A stretch of DNA of 41,664 nt from Clostridium sp. (GTDB lineage Bacteria > Bacillota > Clostridia > Clostridiales > Clostridiaceae), in the NCBI GenBank assembly GCA_015058405.1, contig SVCL01000083.1, forward strand, positions 1-41,664, read 5' to 3'. Positions within the stretch are counted from its first letter, which is position 1; every line of letters starts with the position of its first letter. Below the pieces are notes generated by a model that was not told the DNA's origin, did no database searches, and saw only the letters and a program-made list of their open reading frames with translations. The position numbers and the translations under genes were made by a program. Of the stretch, positions 1 through 7,942 are shown piece after piece.

Positions 1-102
1 AAAAAATATATTTTTACGAACCTTTATTAAAGTGCGTCAAATTTTAGATTAAAGTTTTTTAGTAACCTAAAATAGATATATTCATCAAAAAAAGGAAGTG
101 CC

Positions 103-144
103 ATTAGCAATTTTTTAAATTGCTAATGCGACACTCCCATCTTA
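103..144 (-). terminator. hairpin at the truncated end of the ABC ATPase gene
   Basis: Read on the minus strand, AGTG-(TCG)-CATTAGCAATTT is followed by a short A-rich loop and AAATTGCTAATG-GCACT, and then TTCCTTTTTTT. The long stem with a T-tract looks like an intrinsic terminator. The ATPase reading frame runs into its first arm and stops there, so the hairpin may come from the element or deletion that cut the gene. Confidence 0.55.
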
Positions 145-461
145 ATATTATCCTCTATATTAAAATCTTCTAACAATGCAAAGTATTGAACAACAAATCC
201 AAAAGTCTTATTTCTTATCTTTGCTCTTTCTCTATCATTTAACTTTTCTACTAATTTATCTTTAATATAATATTCACCACTACTTGGTGAATCTAAACAG
301 CCTAATATATTTAATAAAGTTGACTTTCCAGATCCAGAAGTCCCCATAATAGCTATCATTTCTCCTTGCTCTATATTAAAAGTAACATTTTTAAGAGCTT
401 TTACCTCACCTTCTCCACTTCCATAAATCTTTGATATATTCTTAATTCTTAATAAAGTCAC
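123..461 (-). pseudogene. ABC transporter ATP-binding protein, truncated after the Q-loop
   Basis: This is the N-terminal half of a MacB/LolD-type ATPase that would energise the two permeases encoded just upstream. Visible parts are the Walker A motif GTSGSGKST at about residues 40-48 and a Q-loop-like stretch FVVQYFALLEDF at about 89-100. The 112-residue frame ends about ten residues later. A family member has about 220-230 residues, so the LSGGQ signature, Walker B and H-loop are all absent. The GTG start sits one base after the upstream stop codon and has a good site (AAGGAGGG, 6 nt away). The last codons are unrelated to the family and fall in a hairpin. I infer a non-functional remnant, unless another ATPase serves the permeases. 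Confidence 0.8.
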
Positions 462-462
462 C

Positions 463-1719
463 TTATTCCCTCCTTAAAAGTTTATTAATACTCATCCTCT
501 TCAAATATAAGGAAGTAATAATTAATATAATAATTACTATACATATTGCTATTAAAATCAATTCACTAATACATTTCATAGTTATTTCTACAGAACTAAA
601 AAACTTCATAAATTTTATTATACTAATAGCAAACATTAACCCTGAAAAAACTATTATTGTTAATTCATAAAATAATCTTATGTGTATATCATGGATACTT
701 GCTCCATTAAGTAAATGTATAGCAAATTCTTTATATCTTTTCTTAATTGAATTTATCATATTTGTAACTATAGCTATAAAGCACATAGAAAATATTATTA
801 TAAACATTGTAGTCAATATATCTTTTTCTACTTGGTACTTTTTCACAAACTGATTCAACTTATCTTGAACATTTGTAAGCTGTATATCATCAAAACTCTT
901 ATCTGCCTCTTCTTTTACACTATTAACAATCTCATTTATATCATTAGAATTAATAATCACAACCGACTGTAAAATACTGTTTATAGCATTATACTTTCCA
1001 TTACTATCTTCATTATTTACTATCTTTGGCTCTTCTAATGGATATATTATATAATTGTCTAAATTCTTAATATTTGTCTTATCAATATTTTTTTCAACAA
1101 AATTATATCCTTCATCTAAAAAACCTTTTACTACTACTTTTTTTCTACCATAGTTATAGTCAAAATAATAAAATTCATCATTAACTTTAAAAATATTTTT
1201 ATAATTAGCTCCTAATAAAATCGGAATTTCTTCTTTAGAATAATTAAAATCATCTTTCGAAAGTATTTCTCCATCTGTAATCTTATATTCAAATTCCTTT
1301 ATATAATTATAATCAACCTTTAAAGCCTTTATTGGATAATAAACTATTCCTTCTTTATTAGGAGTATACATATTAGTCAGTAAAAACTTCTCATATCCAT
1401 CGAATTGCTCTAGTAAAAGATGATCTTCATATGCAGTACAGTGTATAAAATCATTATTACTCTTTAAATAATTATAAAATTTAATAAAATTAGTATTTTC
1501 CTTATTCATAACTTCATCTATTCCATATATCGAATCTATAAAAAACATATTATTTTTTTCAAAAGTTGATGTTACCTTCTCTGATGTATCATATACATCA
1601 TTTTTTATATATATGATATTGTATAGAAAAGCAAAAGTTACGGACAACTGCAAAATCATTATTGTTGTAAATAATAGTTTTTTACTTAAACCTATAATAG
1701 CGTATCTTAAATTAATCAT
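463..1719 (-). CDS. MacB/FtsX-type ABC transporter permease (418 aa)
   Basis: Membrane subunit of an ABC exporter. The layout is that of MacB/FtsX permeases: one N-terminal membrane segment (about residues 12-35), a long extracytoplasmic domain of roughly 260 residues rich in Asp, Asn and Tyr, then three membrane segments near residues 305-325, 350-372 and 383-405. Between the second and third lies the short FtsX-like stretch KRYKEFAIHLLNGAS, which normally contacts the ATPase. The ATG has an AAAGGA site 8 nt upstream. The gene starts 2 nt after the preceding permease and ends 1 nt before the ATPase, so the three are co-transcribed. The substrate is unknown; the neighbouring small secreted protein suggests peptide export or self-protection. 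Confidence 0.75.
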   Translation of the reverse strand: MINLRYAIIGLSKKLLFTTIMILQLSVTFAFLYNIIYIKNDVYDTSEKVTSTFEKNNMFFIDSIYGIDEVMNKENTNFIKFYNYLKSNNDFIHCTAYEDHLLLEQFDGYEKFLLTNMYTPNKEGIVYYPIKALKVDYNYIKEFEYKITDGEILSKDDFNYSKEEIPILLGANYKNIFKVNDEFYYFDYNYGRKKVVVKGFLDEGYNFVEKNIDKTNIKNLDNYIIYPLEEPKIVNNEDSNGKYNAINSILQSVVIINSNDINEIVNSVKEEADKSFDDIQLTNVQDKLNQFVKKYQVEKDILTTMFIIIFSMCFIAIVTNMINSIKKRYKEFAIHLLNGASIHDIHIRLFYELTIIVFSGLMFAISIIKFMKFFSSVEITMKCISELILIAICIVIIILIITSLYLKRMSINKLLRRE

Positions 1720-1721
1720 AA

Positions 1722-2771
1722 TTATATTCCTTTCATAACTTCGCTTGGTTCATATTTATTGCTTTCCTTTATAGGGATAATAGCAACTATAGTTCCTATA
1801 ATAAGTAGTATAAAAAAGGTATATAAAGATGCTTTTAAATTTATTTGTTCACCTAGTATATATGGAACATTATTAACCTTAATTATGATAGTATATACTA
1901 TTTGTGAAAATATAAAGGACTTTACCGCCATAATTTGATAATCTAAAATTATCTTTTTATATATACTGAATTTTGTTGCCCCAAAAGTTCTTCTAATACC
2001 AAATTCCTTTTTCTTTCGCATTATATAATGGCTAGTAGAATTTACCACATTTAACAATAAGGTCAGTATAACTAACACTAATACTGCAATTACATAGCTT
2101 CTATCTTCAATTACTTTTGTTAAAGAAGTCTTACTTTCTTCCTTATTACTTTGTGTAACATTTGCCCCTTCATTAATTAATAAAATCTTATCCTTTATTA
2201 TAGAATAAGAACTTTGAGGATTATATCCATCTATTAACCATCTTGAATTAATTATTTTAGGAAAAATATCCTTATTTATATTAATATAAAATATGTCATC
2301 AAAAGCTGTTGTTCTATCATTTGATCCCATAATCCCTATAACAAGATAATCATTATTTTCTATAGATACATATTTTTTGTTATCAATAACCTTCACTAAA
2401 TTTTCAAGATTTTTTCCTATGACACAACATTTCTTTTCATAATCATCTTTATCAAACTTAAAAAATTCTCCTTGTATTAATGGAGGAATATTGTTTATCT
2501 TATAATTGCAATAAATAGCATTTCCATAATATGTGCTACATTTTATATCATTTGCTTCTAAGTATAAATTATCAGTATTTTTTATTACATTGAAAAAATC
2601 ATTATATTCTAACTTACTCCCATTTACCTCCATAACAATAGCGTCATCGGAATGCAATATATTATTTTCTTTAATTGTATTGTATGCAGATTCTAAATTA
2701 TTCAAAATTAATGATATAAAAATAGATACTATAAAAAATATAGACATAATAAAAATATCATTTTTCTTCAA
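1722..2771 (-). CDS. MacB/FtsX-type ABC transporter permease (349 aa)
   Basis: Second membrane subunit, with the same plan as the following gene: an N-terminal membrane segment (about 8-28), an extracytoplasmic domain of about 190 residues, and three C-terminal membrane segments near 226-246, 280-300 and 312-333. The stretch RKKKEFGIRRTFGATKFSI after the second segment is a classic FtsX/MacB coupling motif. The start is TTG, chosen because GAGAGGGAAGG lies just upstream; an in-frame ATG at residue 9 is the alternative but would cut into the first membrane segment. Pairs of such permeases next to a small secreted protein resemble bacteriocin-associated ABC modules. That role is inferred. Confidence 0.72.
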   Translation of the reverse strand: MKKNDIFIMSIFFIVSIFISLILNNLESAYNTIKENNILHSDDAIVMEVNGSKLEYNDFFNVIKNTDNLYLEANDIKCSTYYGNAIYCNYKINNIPPLIQGEFFKFDKDDYEKKCCVIGKNLENLVKVIDNKKYVSIENNDYLVIGIMGSNDRTTAFDDIFYININKDIFPKIINSRWLIDGYNPQSSYSIIKDKILLINEGANVTQSNKEESKTSLTKVIEDRSYVIAVLVLVILTLLLNVVNSTSHYIMRKKKEFGIRRTFGATKFSIYKKIILDYQIMAVKSFIFSQIVYTIIIKVNNVPYILGEQINLKASLYTFFILLIIGTIVAIIPIKESNKYEPSEVMKGI

Positions 2772-2797
2772 TAACCTTCCCTCTCTTCCACAAACTA

Positions 2798-2823
2798 AAT
2801 AAGCCGCATATGCGGCTTATTTA
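2798..2823 (-). terminator. perfect 26-nt palindrome between the secreted-protein gene and its permeases
   Basis: AAATAAGCCGCAT is followed directly by its exact reverse complement. It lies 8 nt beyond the stop of the small secreted protein gene and 26 nt before the permease TTG start. As RNA it forms a 13-bp hairpin with a weak U-rich tail, which fits partial termination or 3'-end stabilisation that makes the small protein more abundant than the transporter. Confidence 0.6.
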
Positions 2824-2831
2824 ATCTTTAA

Positions 2832-3140
2832 TTATTTAGTATAACATATAGTACAGTCTCCGCCTTCTCCGTGACCTATATATGCTGTTCTAGTATACCA
2901 TCCAAATATTTGATTTGTTTGTGCCCATCCATTTAGTGTCTTATCAGATTGTTCTCCTCCAATTACAGCTCTTGCCCTTGCAGGACCTCCATCTGTTTGA
3001 GTATAAGCATAAACATATTTATACACTCCTCCTATATTAGCCTCAGAACCATAATCTCTAATAGTGGCATTTGAAATTATAGGACTTGCAATGGCTACTC
3101 CTAAAATTCCTGACATAATTATTACTTTTAACTTCTTCAT
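2832..3140 (-). CDS. small secreted bacteriocin-like protein (102 aa)
   Basis: The product begins with a clear Sec signal peptide: MKKLK, a hydrophobic core, then a likely cleavage after ISNA near residue 25. This leaves a mature protein of about 77 residues rich in Gly, Tyr, Thr and Ala. It ends in two Cys (CTIC) close to the C terminus, which could form a disulfide. Size, secretion, aromatic/Gly-rich composition and the adjacent FtsX-type ABC genes resemble lactococcin 972-type loci, but I see no motif that proves membership. I chose the ATG at 3140 because GGAG lies 11 nt upstream; an ATG seven codons earlier would place that site inside the gene. It leads the transporter operon and has its own promoter. 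Confidence 0.6.
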   Translation of the reverse strand: MKKLKVIIMSGILGVAIASPIISNATIRDYGSEANIGGVYKYVYAYTQTDGGPARARAVIGGEQSDKTLNGWAQTNQIFGWYTRTAYIGHGEGGDCTICYTK

Positions 3141-3193
3141 ATTTTCATTTACTCCTTTCATAAAAAATACTATGTCTTTTTTAACACCACTTA

Positions 3194-3224
3194 ATTATAT
3201 ATATATATATACCTTTTTTGTCAA
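3194..3224 (-). promoter_or_regulatory. promoter of the small secreted protein, with a (TA)8 tract
   Basis: Minus strand: a perfect TTGACA (3219-3224), then a run of eight TA units (3196-3211) ending in TATAAT (3194-3199). The distance to TATAAT is 19 nt; TATATA registers inside the run give 16-18 nt. Slippage of the run would change spacer length. Confidence 0.55.
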
Positions 3225-3360
3225 TTTATTGAATTATTAAATCAAAAAAAATCACTTTTTTTATTTTTTGCCCTAAAATTGGAATTAAAGAATCAAATAA
3301 TTAACATATTAACATATTATTTATTTTTTTACAAACAAAAACTCATCTTATTATATTATA

Positions 3361-3408
3361 AAAAGGTAAAGATATTGAAATGAAATTAATACAATATCTT
3401 TACCTTTT
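3361..3408 (-). terminator. deoB terminator
   Basis: Perfect inverted repeat AAAAGGTAAAGATATTG (3361-3377) and its complement (3392-3408) around a 14-nt loop, about 50 nt after the deoB stop. T-rich flanks on both sides allow termination in either direction. Confidence 0.8.
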
Positions 3409-3459
3409 TATTTTTTATTCAAAATTATTAAATACTAATTTATATAAATAATCTTTTAC

Positions 3460-4650
3460 TTATTTTAATTCACCTAAAACTGATTTTCCTATAGTATTCT
3501 CTGGCATGCTAACTTCAAAGTTATCTGCTATTGTTGCTGCTATATTAGCAAAACAATCACTAGTTTCTAAAATACCATGTCCTTTCATTGATGGTGAGTA
3601 AGCTAAGAATGGCACATGTTCACGAGTATGGTCTGTACCTGTGTAAGTTGGATCATTTCCATGATCAGCTGTAATTATAAGAAGATCGTCTTCCTTAAGC
3701 TTTTCTAATACCTTTCCTAAGTTAACATCAAATTTTTCAAGTTCTTCTGCATAACCTACTGGGTTTCTTCTATGTCCCCATAAAGCATCAAAATCAACTA
3801 AATTTACGAAACATAATCCTTTAAAATCTTTATCCATTATTTCTAAAGTTTGTTCCATTCCATGAACTGAGCTCTTTGACTTATGAGATTCTGTAATTCC
3901 TTCTCCATCAAAAATATCATTTATCTTTCCTACTGAAATAACATCGAAATTATTATCCTTTAATACATTTAGAACAGTTCTTCCATATGGCTTTAAAGCA
4001 TAGTCATGTCTATTACTTGTACGTGTAAAATTACCTTTTCCTGTTCCTAGATATGGTCTTGCAATAACTCTTCCAACTTTCCATTCATCTTTCATAGTTA
4101 AGTCTCTTGCAATTTCACAACATCTATATAATTCATCAAGACCAAAAGTTTCTTCATGACCACAAATTTGTAAAACTGAATCTGCTGAAGTATAAACTAT
4201 CATATCTCCAGTCTTCATTTGATGTTCTCCTAGTTCATCTAATATTTCTGTACCACTTGCACTTTTGTTCCCAACTATTTTATGACCTGTTTTCTTTTCT
4301 AATTCATCTAAAAGTTCTTTTGGGAATCCTGTTTCTGTGAATGTTTGAAATGGTGTAGTTATATGTAACCCCATCATCTCCCAATGTCCTGTCATCGTAT
4401 CCTTTCCTGTACTAGCTTCCTTCATTTTCATTTGATATCCAAGAGGAGCTTCAACTGGCTTTACATGTTCAATTGGATGTAAATTAGCTATCCCCATCTT
4501 TTGTAGGTTTGGAATATTAAAACTGTCTACAGATTTTGCTATATGTCCTAGAGTGTCTACATTAACATCTCCATAATCCTTAGAATCATCCATTTGCCCT
4601 ATTCCTAAAGAATCTATTACTATTGTAAATATCCTATTATATCTCTTCAT
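3460..4650 (-). CDS. deoB: phosphopentomutase
   Basis: Interconverts (deoxy)ribose 1-phosphate and 5-phosphate, linking nucleoside breakdown to the pentose phosphate pathway in the cytosol. It is a Mn-dependent member of the alkaline phosphatase superfamily. The N-terminal metal-binding motif [11 protein letters not shown] holds Asp13. The Thr-bearing [15 protein letters not shown] stretch lies near residues 85-100, and [19 protein letters not shown] near residue 330 supplies the C-terminal Asp/His metal ligands. At 396 residues it is full length. The ATG has AAGGAG 8 nt upstream. It is monocistronic: a terminator follows and the next gene upstream is divergent. Confidence 0.95.
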   Translation of the reverse strand: MKRYNRIFTIVIDSLGIGQMDDSKDYGDVNVDTLGHIAKSVDSFNIPNLQKMGIANLHPIEHVKPVEAPLGYQMKMKEASTGKDTMTGHWEMMGLHITTPFQTFTETGFPKELLDELEKKTGHKIVGNKSASGTEILDELGEHQMKTGDMIVYTSADSVLQICGHEETFGLDELYRCCEIARDLTMKDEWKVGRVIARPYLGTGKGNFTRTSNRHDYALKPYGRTVLNVLKDNNFDVISVGKINDIFDGEGITESHKSKSSVHGMEQTLEIMDKDFKGLCFVNLVDFDALWGHRRNPVGYAEELEKFDVNLGKVLEKLKEDDLLIITADHGNDPTYTGTDHTREHVPFLAYSPSMKGHGILETSDCFANIAATIADNFEVSMPENTIGKSVLGELK

Positions 4651-4999
4651 AATTCCACTCCTTAATTCATTTGATTACCTTAATTATAACCCTTATCTCA
4701 TAATCTATCTAGATATTGTGTAAAGCTTTATATTAATAAATCAACTATTTTCCCTTAGGCATTTACTTACATGTTGCAAATACTGAACAAATTTTATATC
4801 ATTAATTATATCAAGAAAGGAAGTTTTTTTATAAACATATCTACTAATACATATAAGTTATTAAAAGAATTGTTATTTAAATTTATCTGAATTTCTTGAA
4901 TTAATTTCCACAAAAGTTAGTATTTTTTTATTTTACCTGTGACTAACTTATTATTTATTGTGGATAATTTTATATATCTATACATAAGGAGTTGATTGC
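4651..4999. other. divergent intergenic region, deoB / C_GCAxxG gene
   Basis: About 350 bp without a coding frame. On the minus strand a TATAAT (4684-4689) lies about 35 nt before the deoB start and is a plausible -10, but its -35 is poor. Toward the plus-strand gene the region is AT-rich with no promoter I would defend. No repeats or RNA signatures were seen. Confidence 0.4.
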
Positions 5000-5362
5000 A
5001 TGAGCAAACCATCAGAATATTTAGCAAGTGGATATAACTGTGCTGAATCTATTATAAAATGTTATAATGAGGACTTTAATAAGGACATACCTTTAGCTAT
5101 AGGAAGCAGCTTGGGGGGTGGTGCCTGCGTAGGTAGCCTTTGTGGTGCTTTAAATGGAGCTTTAGTTGTACTTGGATATGAAAAAGGTAGAACTGATAAC
5201 TCAGAAATGAATGAAGCTAGAGGATATGCTAAACAATTTATGGACATAGCTAGAGAAAAATATTCAACTTTTCTTTGTAAAGAATTAAAAGCCAACAAAG
5301 TAAGTTGTGCGGAAATCTCTGATTTCTCTTATGAGACTTTACTTAAGATATTAGAGATGTAG
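5000..5362 (+). CDS. C_GCAxxG_C_C family protein
   Basis: A small soluble protein (120 aa) of the C_GCAxxG_C_C family, named for its cysteine pattern. Here the pattern is GYNCAES (Cys near residue 14), GGGACVGSLCGALNGAL (Cys near residues 39 and 44) and late Cys near residues 92 and 100. Family members are thought to bind metal or a redox cofactor and occur beside electron-transfer genes, but the activity is not firmly established. A good AAGGAG lies 8 nt before the ATG. No signal peptide or membrane segment is present. The stop codon overlaps the first base of the long palindrome that follows, and the next gene is convergent. Confidence 0.8.
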   Translation: MSKPSEYLASGYNCAESIIKCYNEDFNKDIPLAIGSSLGGGACVGSLCGALNGALVVLGYEKGRTDNSEMNEARGYAKQFMDIAREKYSTFLCKELKANKVSCAEISDFSYETLLKILEM

Positions 5363-5587
5363 TGGTAACTAAAAAAGATATATTATATTTGCTCCGCTGA
5401 GGCTAGTTTGACTTCGGCGAGAATTTCTATCATAAAAATAAATTAGTGGGACGGAATAGAAGAACTCGGTACCCTCAAACAGCTTCTATTCTAGGCGTCC
5501 CACTAATTTATTTTTACGATGAAGTTCTAGACCCCTTGTCAAAAATGCTCAGCTCCGCAAATATAATATATCTTTTTTTGTTATCAC
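5362..5587. repeat. 226-nt imperfect palindrome in a convergent gap
   Basis: The outer arms 5362-5392 and 5557-5587 match in 29 of 31 positions. The inner arms 5433-5453 and 5496-5516 match perfectly over 21 nt (the arm ends ATTAGTGGGACG). They are extended by GAATAGAAG (5454-5462) with 5483-5491 around a 20-nt loop. The segments between also align partly as complements (GCTGAG/CTCAGC, TTTGAC/GTCAAA). So almost the whole gap folds on itself. It could act as a two-way terminator, but its length and GC-rich inner parts look more like a mobile palindromic element. No open frame is inside. Confidence 0.8.
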
Positions 5588-5632
5588 AATACTCTCTATT
5601 ATCTTATTTCTCCCATTTTTAAAAACTATATT

Positions 5633-6856
5633 TTAATTGTTACTCTGATTTCCTAATAAATATATTAATCCTCTACCTAAGTATTCTCCCCAACATAAAT
5701 AATCATGACCACTTCCGAACTCTTCAAAAAATACTTTATATCCTAAATCTATTAATGTTTCTTTTAAATTTATATTTGTATCTTGCATACTTTTTGCTGG
5801 CTCTATGGAACCTACATTTATGTAGAATTTAATTGGTAGCTTTTCTACTTTTCTAAATTCATTACTCATCCATGTGTATTTTGTATCATCATATCCTTCT
5901 TTTTTATACCAATAAGAACCTGACTCTGATAACACATTTCCAAAAATCTTTGGATATTTTAATGCTGTGTATGATGCTGCAAGCCCTCCAAGACTGTAGC
6001 CTCCTATTACATTTTTAGATGAATCTTCTGAAATGTTATATCTTTCTTTTACAAAACCTATAACCTCTTCTGATATAAACTTTGTAAATTCATCACTACA
6101 CTTTAAGTTTTCTCCTCTATCTTTTGTAGCATCTATGAATACTGCTACTATAGGAGGTATCTTTTTATCAAATATAAGATTATCTAATACATTTATTCCA
6201 TTCAAAATATTTATAAATTCAAATCCATCATTTAATACTAGAACTCCATAAGGTTCTCCTTTTTCATTATAGCTATGAGGAACATATACACTTATATTTC
6301 TTTCTTCTTTTAATGTTTCACTTTTAATTAAATGTTTATATAACTTTCCTTTAGGTACATTATCATTTTCTTTAGTCCAAACTTCCTCAATGCAATTTTC
6401 TAAAACTACATATGGCACTAAATTATATTTATCATTAATCTTTCCTTTGAAGTTCAATGCTTTTTTGTTAAACTGATCTCCCTCAGTATTTTTCCATCTT
6501 CTTTCCCAGTCATTATTTAAAGGATCGTTTGGAGAAAATTGATAAGTAAACTTTACATCTTTTTTTACCTTATATGATATGTACCATAAATCTGTACCTT
6601 CTAATTTATCCATAACGCAATTTTCTAATTTTCTCATACCTACTGGAGGAATTAATACTACATTCTTAAGAGGTTTCTTTTCTCTATAAATAATAGTTAC
6701 TAAACTTTCTTCATTATTACCTTGAATATCTTCAATTAATGGAGCTCCTTCTTTTTGTACTTCACTCCAAAATATATTTAAAGCTTCTATATTACCTTCT
6801 GCAATTTCCTTTTTTAATTTTTCTATCTTCGAATTTACAATGGTAGACCTCTCCAT
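5633..6856 (-). CDS. enterochelin esterase-like alpha/beta hydrolase
   Basis: Cytoplasmic serine hydrolase resembling Fes/IroD-type and esterase D enzymes. The N-terminal half (to about residue 165) has the beta-rich look of an enterochelin esterase N domain, including DLWYISYKV and FTYQFSPNDP. The C-terminal half is the alpha/beta-hydrolase fold, with the nucleophile elbow GGYSLGG (Ser near 288), an acidic stretch and a late His in GSGHDYLCW. There is no signal peptide, so it would act inside the cell on an imported ester such as a ferric tri-catecholate, or on a sugar ester. No siderophore genes are nearby, so the substrate is unsettled. AGGAGGAG precedes the ATG. It is likely monocistronic, with a possible promoter whose -35 is the end of the adjacent repeat. 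Confidence 0.75.
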   Translation of the reverse strand: MERSTIVNSKIEKLKKEIAEGNIEALNIFWSEVQKEGAPLIEDIQGNNEESLVTIIYREKKPLKNVVLIPPVGMRKLENCVMDKLEGTDLWYISYKVKKDVKFTYQFSPNDPLNNDWERRWKNTEGDQFNKKALNFKGKINDKYNLVPYVVLENCIEEVWTKENDNVPKGKLYKHLIKSETLKEERNISVYVPHSYNEKGEPYGVLVLNDGFEFINILNGINVLDNLIFDKKIPPIVAVFIDATKDRGENLKCSDEFTKFISEEVIGFVKERYNISEDSSKNVIGGYSLGGLAASYTALKYPKIFGNVLSESGSYWYKKEGYDDTKYTWMSNEFRKVEKLPIKFYINVGSIEPAKSMQDTNINLKETLIDLGYKVFFEEFGSGHDYLCWGEYLGRGLIYLLGNQSNN

Positions 6857-6913
6857 ATAATCTCCTCCTCAAAACTTTTTATAGTTATATACTAACATAA
6901 ATATAAAAAGGAA

Positions 6914-6995
6914 CTGTATCAAAAGACTTAAAACAATGATGTTATAGCAAAAAATATAACATCTTTAGTTTTTAAGTTATTCCCCTTTGATACAG
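6914..6995 (-). repeat. CTGTATCAAAA palindrome, copy A (terminator of the Moco operon)
   Basis: An 82-nt hairpin beginning CTGTATCAAAAG and ending CTTTGATACAG, with inner matching blocks TTAAAA and GATGTTATA around an A-rich loop. It starts 10 nt after the moaB stop on the minus strand and is followed by TTCCTTTTT. It shares end and core sequences with the hairpins at 17831 and 37490. Confidence 0.75.
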
Positions 6996-7004
6996 AATCT
7001 TTTA

Positions 7005-7496
7005 TTACTTTCTTGCACAGTTTGAAGCTGTTCCTTTTAAAATTTCTAATCCATGTTTAAGCTCTGAAATTATGTATTCTAAACATTCAGTTACAGCTTT
7101 AGGACTTCCAGGTAAATTTATTATAAGTGTTTCTTTTCTTATTCCTGCTGTAGCTCTACTAAGCATTGCTCTTTTAGTAAATTGCATGCTATATTGTCTC
7201 ATAGCTTCTGGAATTCCAGGAACTCTTCTTTCAGTTATATCTAATGTTGCTTCTGGCATACAGTCTCTTTTAGAAAATCCTGTACCACCAGTTGTTAAAA
7301 TAAGATCTGCTTTATCTTCATCACAAATTTCCTTCATCTTTGTACTAAGCATATCTCTTTCATCAGGTAATATTACCATTTCTACTACCTCAAAATCATG
7401 TTCCTTAACTATTTTTTCAATAGTTGGTCCACTTTTATCTTCTCTTTCTCCTGCATATCCAGTATCACTTGATGTAATTATTGCTACTCTGAACAT
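7005..7496 (-). CDS. moaB: MoaB/MogA-family molybdopterin-binding protein
   Basis: The MoaB/MogA fold binds molybdopterin, and MogA-type enzymes adenylylate it before molybdate insertion. Family signs are LTTGGTGFSKRDCMPEAT (about residues 86-103), RVPGIPEAMR and INLPGSPKAV (about 126-135), with a typical length of 163 residues. Sequence alone does not separate MoaB from MogA. With MoeA also encoded in the operon, it is probably the adenylyltransferase for Moco maturation. It is last in the operon, overlaps the MOSC gene by 13 nt, and is followed by a long hairpin terminator. Confidence 0.88.
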   Translation of the reverse strand: MFRVAIITSSDTGYAGEREDKSGPTIEKIVKEHDFEVVEMVILPDERDMLSTKMKEICDEDKADLILTTGGTGFSKRDCMPEATLDITERRVPGIPEAMRQYSMQFTKRAMLSRATAGIRKETLIINLPGSPKAVTECLEYIISELKHGLEILKGTASNCARK

Positions 7497-7933
7497 ATTT
7501 CAAAATCATCTCCAACTTTAATTTTTCCACCATGTATTACTTTTGTAAATACGCCTTCTCTTGGCATTATGCAATCCCCAACTCTTTTATATATTTCACA
7601 ATGTGAATGACACTTCTTACCTACTTGAGTAAGTTCTAAGATTACATCATTACACTTAAACCTTGTTCCTATAGGTAATGTTTTAAAATCATATCCTTCT
7701 ACTAATATGTTTTCTCCAAAATCTCCGTCGATTACATTACCTCCCTTTTCATTAAATTCTTTAACTCTATCGTAAGATAATAAGCTTACTTGTCTATGCC
7801 AGTTTCCACCATGAGCATCATTTTCTATTCCAAATCCTTCTACTACATTACACTCTTGAATATTTCTTTTTACTGTTCCTCTTTTTTCACTTATACATAC
7901 CGCTATAACTTTTCCCATTCTATTATCCTCCAA
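7484..7933 (-). CDS. MOSC domain protein
   Basis: A 149-residue stand-alone MOSC domain, the C-terminal domain of Moco sulfurase-like proteins. The conserved Cys is in KKCHSHCEIY (near residue 110), and GDFGENILVEG (about 69-79) and MPREGVF are typical of the family. Family members are proposed to carry sulfur or modify Moco, but the exact reaction of the short bacterial form is uncertain. Its overlap with moaB and its place inside the Moco operon support a role in cofactor finishing. The start at 7933 is preceded by a gap of only 9 nt from moaA. MKV-type starts a few codons in (MGKVIAVC, residue 6) are possible. Confidence 0.82.
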   Translation of the reverse strand: MEDNRMGKVIAVCISEKRGTVKRNIQECNVVEGFGIENDAHGGNWHRQVSLLSYDRVKEFNEKGGNVIDGDFGENILVEGYDFKTLPIGTRFKCNDVILELTQVGKKCHSHCEIYKRVGDCIMPREGVFTKVIHGGKIKVGDDFEICSE

Positions 7934-7942
7934 ATCCTATTT

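Noticed and set aside
3196..3211. CRISPR or minisatellite at the TA run
   Set aside because: It is a simple dinucleotide run; no repeat-spacer pattern exists anywhere in the window.
7072..7521. Long plus-strand frames opposite moaB and other minus-strand genes
   Set aside because: They lack ribosome sites, have no recognisable domains, and mirror the codon structure of the real gene on the other strand.
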